Assembly (NCBI GenBank): GCA_947450345.1
Contig: CANFVD010000008.1
Span: forward strand, 1-44,766
DNA from: Actinomycetota bacterium
GTDB taxonomy: Bacteria > Actinomycetota > Actinomycetes > Actinomycetales > Microbacteriaceae
DNA: 44,766 nucleotides
Reading direction: 5' to 3'
Position 1 is the stretch's first letter. Each line of letters begins with the position of its first letter. Positions 1 through 8,155 of the stretch are shown here, piece by piece. The notes under the pieces are model-generated. The model was not told where the DNA came from. It was given only the letters and a program-made list of their open reading frames with translations, and made no database searches. The translations under genes were made by a program, and so were the position numbers.

Positions 1-353
1 ACGTTGACGGCCGCCGCTGATGCGAGATCGGCCTCGGTCGCCTCTGCGAACGGCCCAATCGGCACAAAAGCCGCGTCATAAATGAAGAGACCGATGTCGA
101 CGCCCAGAGCACTCACACGCTTCTTGACGTCGTCGTAGTCGGACAGGTCGGCCGCGATGGTCTTTACGTCCACGCCGTGAGCGTCACGAATCTTGGCGGC
201 CGTGGCCTCGAGGGCGTCCTTTTTACGCGCCATGATCACGAGGTTGAGACCCCGCCTGGAGCACCCCTCCGCGAACGCCGCCCCGAGGCCGTATGAACCT
301 CCGGCTACCAGGGCATAAGGACCGTACTTCTGGGCAAACGACTTTGTCTTCAC
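1..353 (-). CDS. Short-chain dehydrogenase/reductase (SDR), 3' part outside window
   Basis: This is the N-terminal ~117 residues of an SDR-type NAD(P)(H) oxidoreductase; the gene runs off the left edge. Seen: after the first ~11 residues a hydrophobic strand leads into a glycine-rich nucleotide-binding loop (AGGSYGLGAAFA). It departs from the usual TGxxxGIG, with Ala-Gly-Gly opening the loop. An LVIMARKK strand end with basic residues follows, which often favours NADP(H). Further on, AADLSD matches the adenine-binding Asp strand, and the usual NNAG position reads IYDAAF. The Ser-Tyr-Lys catalytic residues would lie outside the window. The GTG start has an AGGA about 9 nt upstream and lies 40 nt after the amidase stop on the same strand, so it is probably co-transcribed with amidase and DUF3237. 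Likely role, inferred: oxidation or reduction of an alcohol/ketone intermediate in the neighbouring catabolic pathway. Confidence 0.85.
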   Translation of the reverse strand, partial: MKTKSFAQKYGPYALVAGGSYGLGAAFAEGCSRRGLNLVIMARKKDALEATAAKIRDAHGVDVKTIAADLSDYDDVKKRVSALGVDIGLFIYDAAFVPIGPFAEATEADLASAAAVN

Positions 354-393
354 AAGGGAAAATCCTAGTCTGCGGTGCCTCGCGCCCTCGCCA

Positions 394-1812
394 CTATAAA
401 GCCGGGCGACGCTGGTGCCAGAGAAACTCTTGCTCGAGACTGTGGCCCAGCTGGAATAGCGTGGCTTCATCGCCCGGCCCCGCAATAAGTTGCACGCCCA
501 CGGGCATACCGTCGCGGTCAACGCCCACGGGGAACGATGCGGCGGGCAGTCCGGAAAGGTTTGCCGCAATGGTGAAGGTGGCCGTGCGTCTCTCCAGGAT
601 GCGCTCGCCGGCGGGGTCTTCGTTGGCCTCGGCGTACACCTGGCCGAGCGGCGGAACGGTGGTCGCCATGGTCGGAGTGAGCAACACATCAAACTGGTCA
701 CCCCATTGCGCCACAACGCGACGGGCCTGCATCTGAATGTCCATCTCGAGACCCACGTAGTCGATTGACGAGAAGGCACGCGCTTGATCGAGGCGGTACT
801 GAATGAAGGGATCGCAGAGCGACGGGTCCGTAATGTCCGTGTTCGCCAGGTAAGCGCTCATCACCTGCCCCACAAACGCACCGATGGTGGGCGGATCAAA
901 AAGGTAGGCATCTACGGTGCTGACGTGGTGGCCCAGCGATTCGAGATGGCGCGCCGCAAGGTCGGCCACAGCAACACAGTCCTCGTCAACATCGACGCCA
1001 ACGTTTGACAGTGAAAGAAAGCCGATGCGCAGACCCGATTCTGCCGGGTGAAGCTCCTGAACAAAGGGCCGGGCGGGACGTTGCGTGGCAAACCAGCCGG
1101 TGGGGTCGCCCGGCGCGAGAACATCCAGGATGGCGGTTGTGTCCTCTACTGTGCGCGTCAGCACCCCGTCGGTTGAGGCGAAGAACCAGTGCCCAAAGTC
1201 GGAGGGCACTCGGGCGCGACTCGGCTTGAACCCGACAAGACCGTTCATGGATGCGGGAACTCGGATGGAGCCGCCCCCATCGGAGGCGTGAGCTGCCGTG
1301 AAAATTCCGGCCGCAACGGCAGACCCCGCACCACCCGACGAGCCGCCCGCCGATCGCTCGAGATTCCACGGATTGCTCGTAGCGCCGTAGCGCGAATTCA
1401 CGGTGTCGGTCAGGGTGACGAATTCGGGGGTGTTGGTGCGGCCCACGAACGAGAAGCCCGCGTTGCGAAAGAGACTCACGACGAGTTCATCCTTCTGCGC
1501 TGGCGCATCGTCGATGGCGCGCGAACCCATGGTGTTGGGCTGACCCACCGCGTTGACAAAATCCTTGAGCGGCAGGGGAACTCCCTCAAAGGGACGAACG
1601 TCATCACCCGAAGAAATTCGCTGTTCAGATTCCCGCGCGGATTCCATGGCAAGATCGCGGTCGAGCCAAATCACGGCGTTGAGCGCCGGATTCCGGGCGT
1701 CGATTCGCTCCAGCGTGAGTTCCATAACCTCAACGGGCGAGATCTCACGCTCTCGAATGGCACGGGCAAGCTCGACGGCCGAACTGTCGAGTGGCGAAGC
1801 CGTCCCACTCAC
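394..1812 (-). CDS. Amidase-signature family hydrolase
   Basis: 472-residue amidase-signature (AS) enzyme hydrolysing a carboxamide to acid plus ammonia or amine. The Ser-cisSer-Lys triad is visible: Lys83 in PLPLKDFVN, cis-Ser158 in the GGSSGGAGSA loop and nucleophile Ser182 in SDGGGSIRVPAS, with the expected 24-residue spacing between the serines. Full length for the family. The general pattern recalls stand-alone amidases such as 6-aminohexanoate-cyclic-dimer hydrolase rather than GatA; no gatB or gatC lies nearby. The GTG start overlaps the stop of the upstream DUF3237 gene by 4 nt (GTGA), which fixes the start and implies translational coupling. In context it probably removes an amide from a pathway intermediate or takes in the amide form of the substrate; the substrate is not deducible. 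Confidence 0.92.
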   Translation of the reverse strand: MSGTASPLDSSAVELARAIREREISPVEVMELTLERIDARNPALNAVIWLDRDLAMESARESEQRISSGDDVRPFEGVPLPLKDFVNAVGQPNTMGSRAIDDAPAQKDELVVSLFRNAGFSFVGRTNTPEFVTLTDTVNSRYGATSNPWNLERSAGGSSGGAGSAVAAGIFTAAHASDGGGSIRVPASMNGLVGFKPSRARVPSDFGHWFFASTDGVLTRTVEDTTAILDVLAPGDPTGWFATQRPARPFVQELHPAESGLRIGFLSLSNVGVDVDEDCVAVADLAARHLESLGHHVSTVDAYLFDPPTIGAFVGQVMSAYLANTDITDPSLCDPFIQYRLDQARAFSSIDYVGLEMDIQMQARRVVAQWGDQFDVLLTPTMATTVPPLGQVYAEANEDPAGERILERRTATFTIAANLSGLPAASFPVGVDRDGMPVGVQLIAGPGDEATLFQLGHSLEQEFLWHQRRPAL

Positions 1813-2261
1813 GCGCTGTTCACGACTTCAAAGATGTGAATCTCAGTGGCGTCTGGCTTGCTGTCGGCCTGTCCCACAAAGACGGCCCGCGTCATCCAGT
1901 CGTAGTCGGGGTGCGCGACTCGAAAATGGGGACGCGTCATGAAGTACTCGATCTCGAGCGTTCCCGGTTTCGCGTAGCGGGTGAGTCCGGTGTTGAGGAT
2001 GTCGATGACCACTCCGTTGTTGAGCTGAATCTGATAGCGAGCCTCGACCTCGAGAACATCCTTGCCGCTACGCATGGTCGCCCAGTCGCCTCCGCCGTGA
2101 ATGACCGTGCCCTCGAACCCCTCGCCGCGAACCTGGCCGCCGGTGATGGGGATGAAGTAGAGGGTGCCGCTGCCGCTGGCGCCGACCTCCATCCAGCTGT
2201 CGACCTCCGCGCGAATCGTGAAGCAGTACCGCAGTCCTGGCGTGGGGGGCTGTTCGGCCAT
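1809..2261 (-). CDS. DUF3237 family protein
   Basis: 150-residue soluble protein recognised as DUF3237 by its pattern: start LRYCFTIRAEV, a glycine-rich GSGTLYFIPITGG hairpin, a GEGFEGTVIHGGGDW segment, a LEVEARYQIQLNNG strand and a C-terminal YDWMTRAVFVGQ segment. The many alternating hydrophobic strands suggest a beta-barrel. No biochemical function is established that I can name; homologues often sit in aromatic or aliphatic catabolic clusters, which fits here. The ATG has a strong AAAGGAG 7 nt upstream. It is the first gene of the DUF3237-amidase-SDR unit and is 230 bp from the flavin reductase on the same strand. Confidence 0.88.
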   Translation of the reverse strand: MAEQPPTPGLRYCFTIRAEVDSWMEVGASGSGTLYFIPITGGQVRGEGFEGTVIHGGGDWATMRSGKDVLEVEARYQIQLNNGVVIDILNTGLTRYAKPGTLEIEYFMTRPHFRVAHPDYDWMTRAVFVGQADSKPDATEIHIFEVVNSA

Positions 2262-2286
2262 CGGGAGCTCCTTTGCTCTGGCTTTC

Positions 2287-2315
2287 AGTAGAGCAGAATC
2301 CGTGGATCAATTCAA
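2287..2315 (-). promoter_or_regulatory. Candidate promoter of the DUF3237-amidase-SDR unit
   Basis: On the minus strand a TTGAAT -35-like hexamer (2310-2315) and a TCTACT -10-like hexamer (2287-2292) are separated by exactly 17 nt. The -10 end is about 25 nt before the DUF3237 ATG, leaving room for its AAAGGAG ribosome site. This could let the unit be transcribed separately from the flavin reductase. It is a sequence match only. Confidence 0.35.
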
Positions 2316-2491
2316 CGAATCTGCTTGCGACAGGCTCCAGCCGAGGGCATCGATGCGGTGAATCCCTCGATGGAGCGACGGACGTGGCTCGTGGACAGTC
2401 TCATGAGGTCCGTGTACCGACCCGTTCGACCATAGGTGATTTCTCGAGTATTTGCGCAACCCGCGGCTCCGGGGTGAGAGGGTTGTCAGGA

Positions 2492-2995
2492 TTACTCTCC
2501 GGCGAAGTTGCCGAAGGTACTGCGCCAGTAAGCCAGAGGCGAGCCGTCTCGGTGCGAGGCTGATTCGATTTGTGCGATGAAAATTGCGTGGGTTGCGAAG
2601 TCTTTTCTTTCGATGAGGCGACATTCAAGGTTGGCGAGTGCATCGGTCAAGAGGGGGTTTCCGAGGTTGCCGGTCGTGAGTGCAGTGCCCCGAAACTTGT
2701 CTTCGTGGCTCTGAGAAAATTGTGTGGCTAAAGCGCCGTGACCCTTCCCAAGGATATTTACCGCAAAGACTCCCGTTTCAGATATCACATCCGCAATGGT
2801 CAATCGTTGGTTGAGGCAAACGAGAATTGACGCCGGATCCAACGAGAGGGAGGTTACAGAACTCGCGGTGACCCCGAACTTTTCGCCTCCGCGTTCCGTG
2901 CTGATGATAGAAACGCCGGTGATGAGGTGTGAGATGACATCTCGAAACGCGTGGGGATCAATGGGCGATGAAGTTTGTTGTATCGGAGTGAACAC
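2492..2995 (-). CDS. HpaC-like NAD(P)H:flavin reductase, partner of the two-component monooxygenase
   Basis: 167-residue flavin reductase-domain protein. It would use NAD(P)H to reduce FMN or FAD, delivering the reduced flavin to an oxygenase partner. Family features seen: FRDVISHLITGVSIIS at the start, GVTASSVTSLSLDP (the flavin-binding GxTxSSxxSxSxxP pattern), ILVCLNQ, FAVNIL, and a late HAIFIAQIES strand before the usual PLxYxRxxFxxF-like tail (PLAYWRSTFGNF). GTG start with AAGGA 6 nt upstream. It is divergent from the hybrid regulator gene, and the probable oxygenase partner is the HpaB-family gene at 6294. Short-reductase plus large-oxygenase pairs are typical of two-component aromatic hydroxylases. 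Confidence 0.92.
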   Translation of the reverse strand: MFTPIQQTSSPIDPHAFRDVISHLITGVSIISTERGGEKFGVTASSVTSLSLDPASILVCLNQRLTIADVISETGVFAVNILGKGHGALATQFSQSHEDKFRGTALTTGNLGNPLLTDALANLECRLIERKDFATHAIFIAQIESASHRDGSPLAYWRSTFGNFAGE

Positions 2996-3112
2996 GTGAA
3001 TCCTTACTCTCGTCTTGATGAAGTAGTCGTTGCATTATTCGGATGACCCCAGTTAGGTTCTCGAGTACAGCATGTCGGCGTCGCCGTTAACCGAAACGAA
3101 ATACCGAGGCCC

Positions 3113-6100
3113 ATGAATAACCAAGAGAGAGATTCTCCTCAGGGCTCTCCTGCGCGGACGTCACCGTCAATAATCCGAACCAAGATTTCCCAGCCCCTTC
3201 TTGGCGCCAATGTGGTGGAGCGACCGAGACTCAACGAATTGATTCAAGAGACGATTCGCGGCAGTCAGATACTTGTTGTTGCGGCAACCGCTGGGTCGGG
3301 AAAGACGACGGCCGTTGTTCAAGCGTGTCAGTCGGGAACCACACCCGTTGCGTGGCTCACTCTCGATCGCGCTGATTCTGCGCCAGGCCGATTGTTGCTC
3401 TACCTAGAGGCTGCGCTTGAAACACAGGTGGCTAGCGTTCGAGGTTTGGTCAACGAAGTCCTTGCTTCTCGACTTCCCCACGATGAGGCAGCAGGACTTC
3501 TTGTCGATGCCACGAACGGAGTGCCACTCATCCTCGTCATCGACGGACTTGAGCACCTGATCGAGTCGCCGGGGGCCCTGGCGGTAATTGAGGCGCTTGT
3601 GAGGTACGCACCTATTTCACTCAAAGTTATGCTCTTGAGTCGCTCGGATATCCCTATCGATTCTCGAATGATGAGCGGCGTTGATCTGGTTGCTTCCGTC
3701 GGGGAACGAGAATTGGCCTTCACTCATGACGAGGCCGCAACTGTTCTGCAAAAAATGGAGATGGCAGATGTGGATACCAGCCATGCCATGGCAGTCACCA
3801 ACGGTTGGGTCGCGGGTGTTCTTTTTGAATCGTGGCGGTCGCGAAAGAACATCGTGGGTGTGGGTGGCGAGGCCGACCCGCTTCACGGCTACCTGTCATC
3901 ACAGATCCTCGAGCGACTCGAACCCGATGAACGCGAATTCCTGATTGGGACTTCGCTGCTTGATGAGGTCACCCCAAGGAGAGCAGCCGCGCTGGGGGAA
4001 GTTCACACCATAAGACTCCTCATGTCGCTCCGAACGAAACACTTGCCTGTGTCGTGGGCCAACGGCAACGACGGAATGCGATGCCACCCGCGCTTTCGCG
4101 AGTACTTAATGGCACTCTTTGACCGGAGAGAACCGGACGAGGTCGCTACTCGGCGTTCTGTCTACGGTGATTTGCTCTTGGGCGAAGGACACCTCGAAGA
4201 GGCCGTTGAACAGTACATTCTGGCGGGCGACCTCAAGAAGGCTCGCGTTCCCGCAGAGCTGGTTCTCGGCGGAATTATCGACCGTTTTGATTTCGCGGTC
4301 GCGGATCGCTGGTTGGGTGCACTGGTTGGTGCCTTCGGGGAGCAGGATCTCAGCCTCGCCCTGCCTCAGCTCCTTTTGGCAATATCTCGTGAAGACTACG
4401 GCCTAGCTTGTGCCATTTCGGATTCTTTGGCGGAAGCGAAAAAGCGCGACCAATTTGCGTCAACGTCTGCACTCGGGGCAAGCATGATGGCTTGGGCCTA
4501 TTGGCACCTCAATCGGATTCCCGACATGGAATCAGTGATGGCTAATGCGCCACGGAGCCCAGAGATGGGCGCTATCCGGTACCTCATGACACTCGTGAAT
4601 GAGGACTACGTCGCCGAATTTGAGAAGGGCATCAATCTCACCGGAGGGCCACTCGACGCACTGGTGATGAGGGTTCATTTTGCGCATGGTCGCTTGAAGG
4701 AAATGGCTCAGGAGCCCGAATCTCCCTGGGCCGTGGCAGTGTCTTCCCCCTGGAGAATCGGTCTCCTGCGCGCCAGCGGCCGATTAACGCAAGCGCTTGA
4801 TGTCTACGCGCAGTCCGACAATCATTCACATTCCCTGTGCTGGTTGCACGGCATTGTCGGGCCCGAACTCATGATTGACCTGCAGCGGGTGGATGAAACC
4901 CTCAACACTCTGACGATTGGCCGGCAGCACATCAAGGCGAGCGGTTCAGTGCTCTTCGAGTGGCTCAGCATTCTTGTTGAAGTGAAATGTGAACTCCGCT
5001 TGCGACGCAATACAGAACGCGCGCTAACTCTCCTTGATCACGTCGATGAGGCAAGTGACAGACGCTACCACTTCATCAACGAGGCGGTTGATATGTGGCG
5101 GGGGCTGGCCAACCTCCTTGAGGGCGGCCAGGACGATCTCGCGCTTGTGTCCCTCCGGCGCGCTGTAGACAGTATGGTCGGAGCCCAGAGGATCATCGAG
5201 CTCCCCGCGGCGGCTGTTTATCTTGCAGAGGCGGAATGGCGGGCGGGCAACTCGGACGGAGCTGACAGCGCAACAGACTTGGCGCTCAGCGCCTCCCAGC
5301 AGCAGGGTTCTCATCACCAACTCTTACTAGCCCTCGCGGATTTTGAGGCCGTGCTGGCTAGGCGCCTTGACATCGAGACTGACACGGACTCTGAATGGCA
5401 TGAACTCGGACGCTCACTTATCGGGCGTCATTCCGTGCAGGAAAACCATAATCACGTCTCGGTTCTCCTCCACGAATTTGGCGAGACCGCACTCGAGGTC
5501 GAAGGGGAAATCGTCAAGCCGCGCATCGCAAAGAGCCTTGCCCTCGTTGCGCTGTTAGCGACGGCGCCGAATCACAGTGTGACTCGTTCGGAGGCGCTCA
5601 ACGCATTATTTGACGGCGAACTAAATGATTCGACGCGCGCGTACCTGCGCCAAACGGTTCATCGGCTTCGTGAAGTCATGCCGGCAGGCGTTGGCCCGTC
5701 TTTTGTGGGTGAGGTGCTGTCTTTTTCCGGCACGGTGTCGATGTCAAGCGAATCGATTCAATGTGAAAACTTTCTGAACGAGGCCAACCGGTTACAGGGC
5801 GACGAGAAACTTGAGCTCCTCGAACGTGCGCTGGCACTGTTGGAGAAAGGTGAGTACCTGCCCAAAATAGAGTCCTCATGGGCTGACGATCGTCGATTGT
5901 TGCTGTTGGAAAAGACTGTAAACGCAAGTCTTTCCGGGGCCGCAATCTGCTTCGAGGCCCAGCGCTACCAACAAGCCAAAAATCTCGCAGAGTCATCCCT
6001 CGTCCGAGACCCGTTTTCGGAGAGAGCGTGGCGCATGGTTATGCGCGTGAGCGACGCAATCGGAGACGCCGATGCGGTGACAGCTGCGTATCGTCGCTGC

Positions 6101-6178
6101 GAGACCACTTTGGCCGAAGGGGGCCTCGTTCCGTCCGCTGCAACCCGAGATCTCTTTCAACTCTTGCGTCCCTCATGA
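3113..6178 (+). CDS. Hybrid regulator: MalT-like STAND ATPase with C-terminal SARP-type winged helix and BTAD
   Basis: 1021-residue transcription regulator. Residues ~19-110 resemble the MalT/LAL ATPase start (IIRTKISQPLL, then VVERPRL), with Walker A at 57-66 (AATAGSGKTT, Lys64) and a Walker B-like LILVIDGLEHL at ~139-149. A long helical middle (~330-760) fits TPR-like effector-binding repeats. Instead of the LuxR-type HTH that normally ends LAL proteins, residues ~780-875 form an OmpR/SARP-like winged helix (LEVEGEIVKPRIAKSLALV, then STRAYLRQTVHRLRE), followed by a bacterial transcriptional activation domain to the C terminus (RYQQAKNLAESSLVRDP, then AYRRCETTLAEGG). It sits between the divergent flavin reductase and the oxygenase genes, so it is probably their ATP-dependent, effector-responsive activator. 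The ATG follows CCGAGG; start fairly secure. Confidence 0.88.
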   Translation: MNNQERDSPQGSPARTSPSIIRTKISQPLLGANVVERPRLNELIQETIRGSQILVVAATAGSGKTTAVVQACQSGTTPVAWLTLDRADSAPGRLLLYLEAALETQVASVRGLVNEVLASRLPHDEAAGLLVDATNGVPLILVIDGLEHLIESPGALAVIEALVRYAPISLKVMLLSRSDIPIDSRMMSGVDLVASVGERELAFTHDEAATVLQKMEMADVDTSHAMAVTNGWVAGVLFESWRSRKNIVGVGGEADPLHGYLSSQILERLEPDEREFLIGTSLLDEVTPRRAAALGEVHTIRLLMSLRTKHLPVSWANGNDGMRCHPRFREYLMALFDRREPDEVATRRSVYGDLLLGEGHLEEAVEQYILAGDLKKARVPAELVLGGIIDRFDFAVADRWLGALVGAFGEQDLSLALPQLLLAISREDYGLACAISDSLAEAKKRDQFASTSALGASMMAWAYWHLNRIPDMESVMANAPRSPEMGAIRYLMTLVNEDYVAEFEKGINLTGGPLDALVMRVHFAHGRLKEMAQEPESPWAVAVSSPWRIGLLRASGRLTQALDVYAQSDNHSHSLCWLHGIVGPELMIDLQRVDETLNTLTIGRQHIKASGSVLFEWLSILVEVKCELRLRRNTERALTLLDHVDEASDRRYHFINEAVDMWRGLANLLEGGQDDLALVSLRRAVDSMVGAQRIIELPAAAVYLAEAEWRAGNSDGADSATDLALSASQQQGSHHQLLLALADFEAVLARRLDIETDTDSEWHELGRSLIGRHSVQENHNHVSVLLHEFGETALEVEGEIVKPRIAKSLALVALLATAPNHSVTRSEALNALFDGELNDSTRAYLRQTVHRLREVMPAGVGPSFVGEVLSFSGTVSMSSESIQCENFLNEANRLQGDEKLELLERALALLEKGEYLPKIESSWADDRRLLLLEKTVNASLSGAAICFEAQRYQQAKNLAESSLVRDPFSERAWRMVMRVSDAIGDADAVTAAYRRCETTLAEGGLVPSAATRDLFQLLRPS

Positions 6179-6204
6179 CAGTTCCGTCAGTAAATCGGGC
6201 GGTC

Positions 6205-6257
6205 GCGCTCATGTTTCTCTTTCGTTAACGCCTCTCCCGGCATTCTGTGATGAGCGC
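6205..6257. promoter_or_regulatory. Inverted repeat upstream of the HpaB-family oxygenase gene
   Basis: Perfect 8-bp arms GCGCTCAT (6205-6212) and ATGAGCGC (6250-6257) are 37 bp apart and bracket a CGTTAACG palindrome (6223-6230). A second short palindrome, CGCCCG-TG-CGGGCG, lies at 6255-6268. All lie between the regulator stop and the GAGGAGG ribosome site of the oxygenase gene. Such arms could be an activator site for the adjacent regulator; inference only. Confidence 0.4.
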
Positions 6258-6293
6258 CCGTGCGGGCGATGATCACTATTGAGGAGGGTTCAC

Positions 6294-7895
6294 ATGAGAA
6301 CCGGAAAAGAATACCTTGAGTCACTCAGAGACGGTCGCAAAGTCTATGTGGGGGGCGAAATCATTGAGGATGTCACCACCCACCCCAAGACAAAGGGCTA
6401 CGCTCACGCAATCGCCGAGTATTACGATATGCACCTCAATCCTGAATTTCAGGATGTGTGCACATTTATCGATGAGAACGGGGAGCGACAGTCAATGCAC
6501 TGGTTCCTGCCCCGATCCAAAGAAGACGTCGTGCGTCGTCGCAACTACGCGGACTTCATGTTCCGACACTTCAAAGGCGGCATCTTTACCAGACCGCCGG
6601 CTGGAATGAACGTTGTCATGTTCACCCAGGTGGACGATCAAGAACCGTGGGCGGGAAACTCAATCTTCAAGAACGGTGAACGCGACCTCACGGGCAACAT
6701 TCAGCGGCAGTGGGACATGGTGACGAGTCTTGATCACGCGATCTCACCAATGTTCCTCGATGTTCAATATGACCGTGGCCGCGACGATGCGATGTCTGAA
6801 ACACCCATGTTGAGCGTTGTCGAGGAAAACGACGAAGGCATCATTGTTCGCGGATGGAAGGCCATTGGCACGTCCATTCCATTTGTGAACCACCTTCTGA
6901 TTGGCAACCTGTGGAGGCCGGGGCAGACGTCCGAGCAGACGATTTATGCGCTCATTCCTGTTGCTACGCCGGGCATTTCCGTCGTGGCACGTGAGTCACG
7001 CGCAATGCCCGACGCTGATCCCTACGACCACCCGTTGGCCACCATCGGTGATGAACTCGATGGCATGGTGTATTTCGATGACGTGCTCATTACGTGGGAT
7101 CAGGTGCAGCACATTGGTAACCCGGATCACGCCAAATGGTACCCACAGCGCCAATTCGACTGGGTTCACCTCGAAACTCAGATTCGCCAGGTTGTGCATG
7201 CTGAGCTCATGGTTGGCCTTGCCCTGCTGATCACTCAGTCGCTGGGTACGGCAACGAACCCGTTGGTCCAGTCACAGTTGGCCCAGTTGATTCGTTTCCG
7301 CGAGACCTGCCGCGCCTTCATGATCGCAGCCGAGGAGACGGGATTCCATACCCCGGGTGGGTTGTACAAGCCGAACAACATCTTTATTGATTTTGGACGC
7401 GCTCACTATCTCGAAAACCAGCATGAGATGGTAAACCTCTTGATTGACTTCTGTGGGCGAGGCGTTGTCATTCAGCCGACGAAGAAGGAACTGGACGACC
7501 CGTACATCGGGCCCAAGCTCGAGGAAGCGCTCCGAGGTTCTGAAATCAGTGCCCGAGACCGCATCAAGATCTTCCGGCAGATTAGCGAGCGATTCCTCAC
7601 GGAATGGGGCGCTCGCCACGAGATGTTTGAGAAGTTCAATGGAACGCCGCTTTACCTCATCAACCTGCTCACCATGCAACGCACGGAGTACCAGGTTGAT
7701 GGGCCTCTGACGCAACTGGCTCGTGATGTTCTCGGATTTGGCGACACCGCCGATCTGGGTAAGCGCGCCGAGGAAGCGGAGAAGGCATCGCACTATGCCA
7801 GCGTTCGGTTCCAGCCGGAATACGCCAAGGCGCAGGACCAAAAAGAGGGCTACATGAACGAGGTAGACGAGCCGGTCTTGTCCGGCAAGAAATAG
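6294..7895 (+). CDS. HpaB-family FADH2-dependent monooxygenase (4-hydroxyphenylacetate 3-hydroxylase-like)
   Basis: 533-residue oxygenase component of a two-component flavin monooxygenase (acyl-CoA dehydrogenase fold, HpaB/HadA/chlorophenol hydroxylase family). It opens with the family's RTGKEYLESLRDGRKVYVGGE. Other features are a DHP-like VTTHPKTKG, RRNYADFMFRH and SLDHAISPMFLDVQYDR; its Arg, Tyr and His occupy the region of the HpaB catalytic residues. Also seen are IPFVNHLLIGN and a FDDVLITWDQV acyl-dehydrogenase-like strand. It would hydroxylate an electron-rich ring using O2 and FADH2 from the reductase at 2492. The ATG at 6294 has GAGGAGG 8 nt upstream; an in-frame TTG at 6279 overlaps that ribosome site and is rejected. 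HpaB itself, pyrrole-2-carboxylate monooxygenase and halophenol hydroxylases are all possible relatives; substrate undetermined. Confidence 0.93.
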   Translation: MRTGKEYLESLRDGRKVYVGGEIIEDVTTHPKTKGYAHAIAEYYDMHLNPEFQDVCTFIDENGERQSMHWFLPRSKEDVVRRRNYADFMFRHFKGGIFTRPPAGMNVVMFTQVDDQEPWAGNSIFKNGERDLTGNIQRQWDMVTSLDHAISPMFLDVQYDRGRDDAMSETPMLSVVEENDEGIIVRGWKAIGTSIPFVNHLLIGNLWRPGQTSEQTIYALIPVATPGISVVARESRAMPDADPYDHPLATIGDELDGMVYFDDVLITWDQVQHIGNPDHAKWYPQRQFDWVHLETQIRQVVHAELMVGLALLITQSLGTATNPLVQSQLAQLIRFRETCRAFMIAAEETGFHTPGGLYKPNNIFIDFGRAHYLENQHEMVNLLIDFCGRGVVIQPTKKELDDPYIGPKLEEALRGSEISARDRIKIFRQISERFLTEWGARHEMFEKFNGTPLYLINLLTMQRTEYQVDGPLTQLARDVLGFGDTADLGKRAEEAEKASHYASVRFQPEYAKAQDQKEGYMNEVDEPVLSGKK

Positions 7896-7908
7896 TCCAT
7901 CCATCGAA

Positions 7909-7951
7909 ACGAATGCTCCGGGGCACCGCTTGCCGGCCTCGGAGCATTCGT
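7909..7951 (+). terminator. Strong hairpin after the HpaB-family gene
   Basis: A 12-bp perfect stem (7909-7920 with 7940-7951, ACGAATGCTCCG and its complement) extends by a further G-T and three GC pairs into the loop. It begins 14 nt after the oxygenase stop. No clear U tract follows, so it may be an actinobacterial-style tract-less terminator or an mRNA-stabilising hairpin that lowers expression of the downstream hydroxylase. Confidence 0.5.
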
Positions 7952-8096
7952 CTGACGTGAGGGGGTATCAACGCTCGATCCGCAGAAACTGTTGCTCGTT
8001 GCCGGCGACCTGTGAGGACAACCTCGCTTCTTCTCCGATCGCACCCATCAGCGGCATGTTGACGAAAACACAATCCTTTCGAATGACAAGTGATGT

Positions 8097-8114
8097 ACGT
8101 TCGAAGATGAACGT
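8097..8114. promoter_or_regulatory. Dyad upstream of the FAD hydroxylase gene
   Basis: ACGTTC (8097-8102), a 6-bp spacer and GAACGT (8109-8114) form a perfect inverted repeat about 42 bp before the hydroxylase GTG. A TTGACG -35-like hexamer lies a short way upstream (8059-8064). The 260-bp gap with a hairpin and a dyad suggests that hydroxylase and hydrolase have their own regulated promoter. Confidence 0.4.
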
Positions 8115-8155
8115 CACAGGGATGACATCGTTGTTATCGAGAGAAAAGAGGCACC

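Noticed and set aside
6279-6296. TTG start for the HpaB-family gene
   Set aside because: It overlaps GAGGAGG; the ATG at 6294 has ideal spacing and the family's usual first residues.
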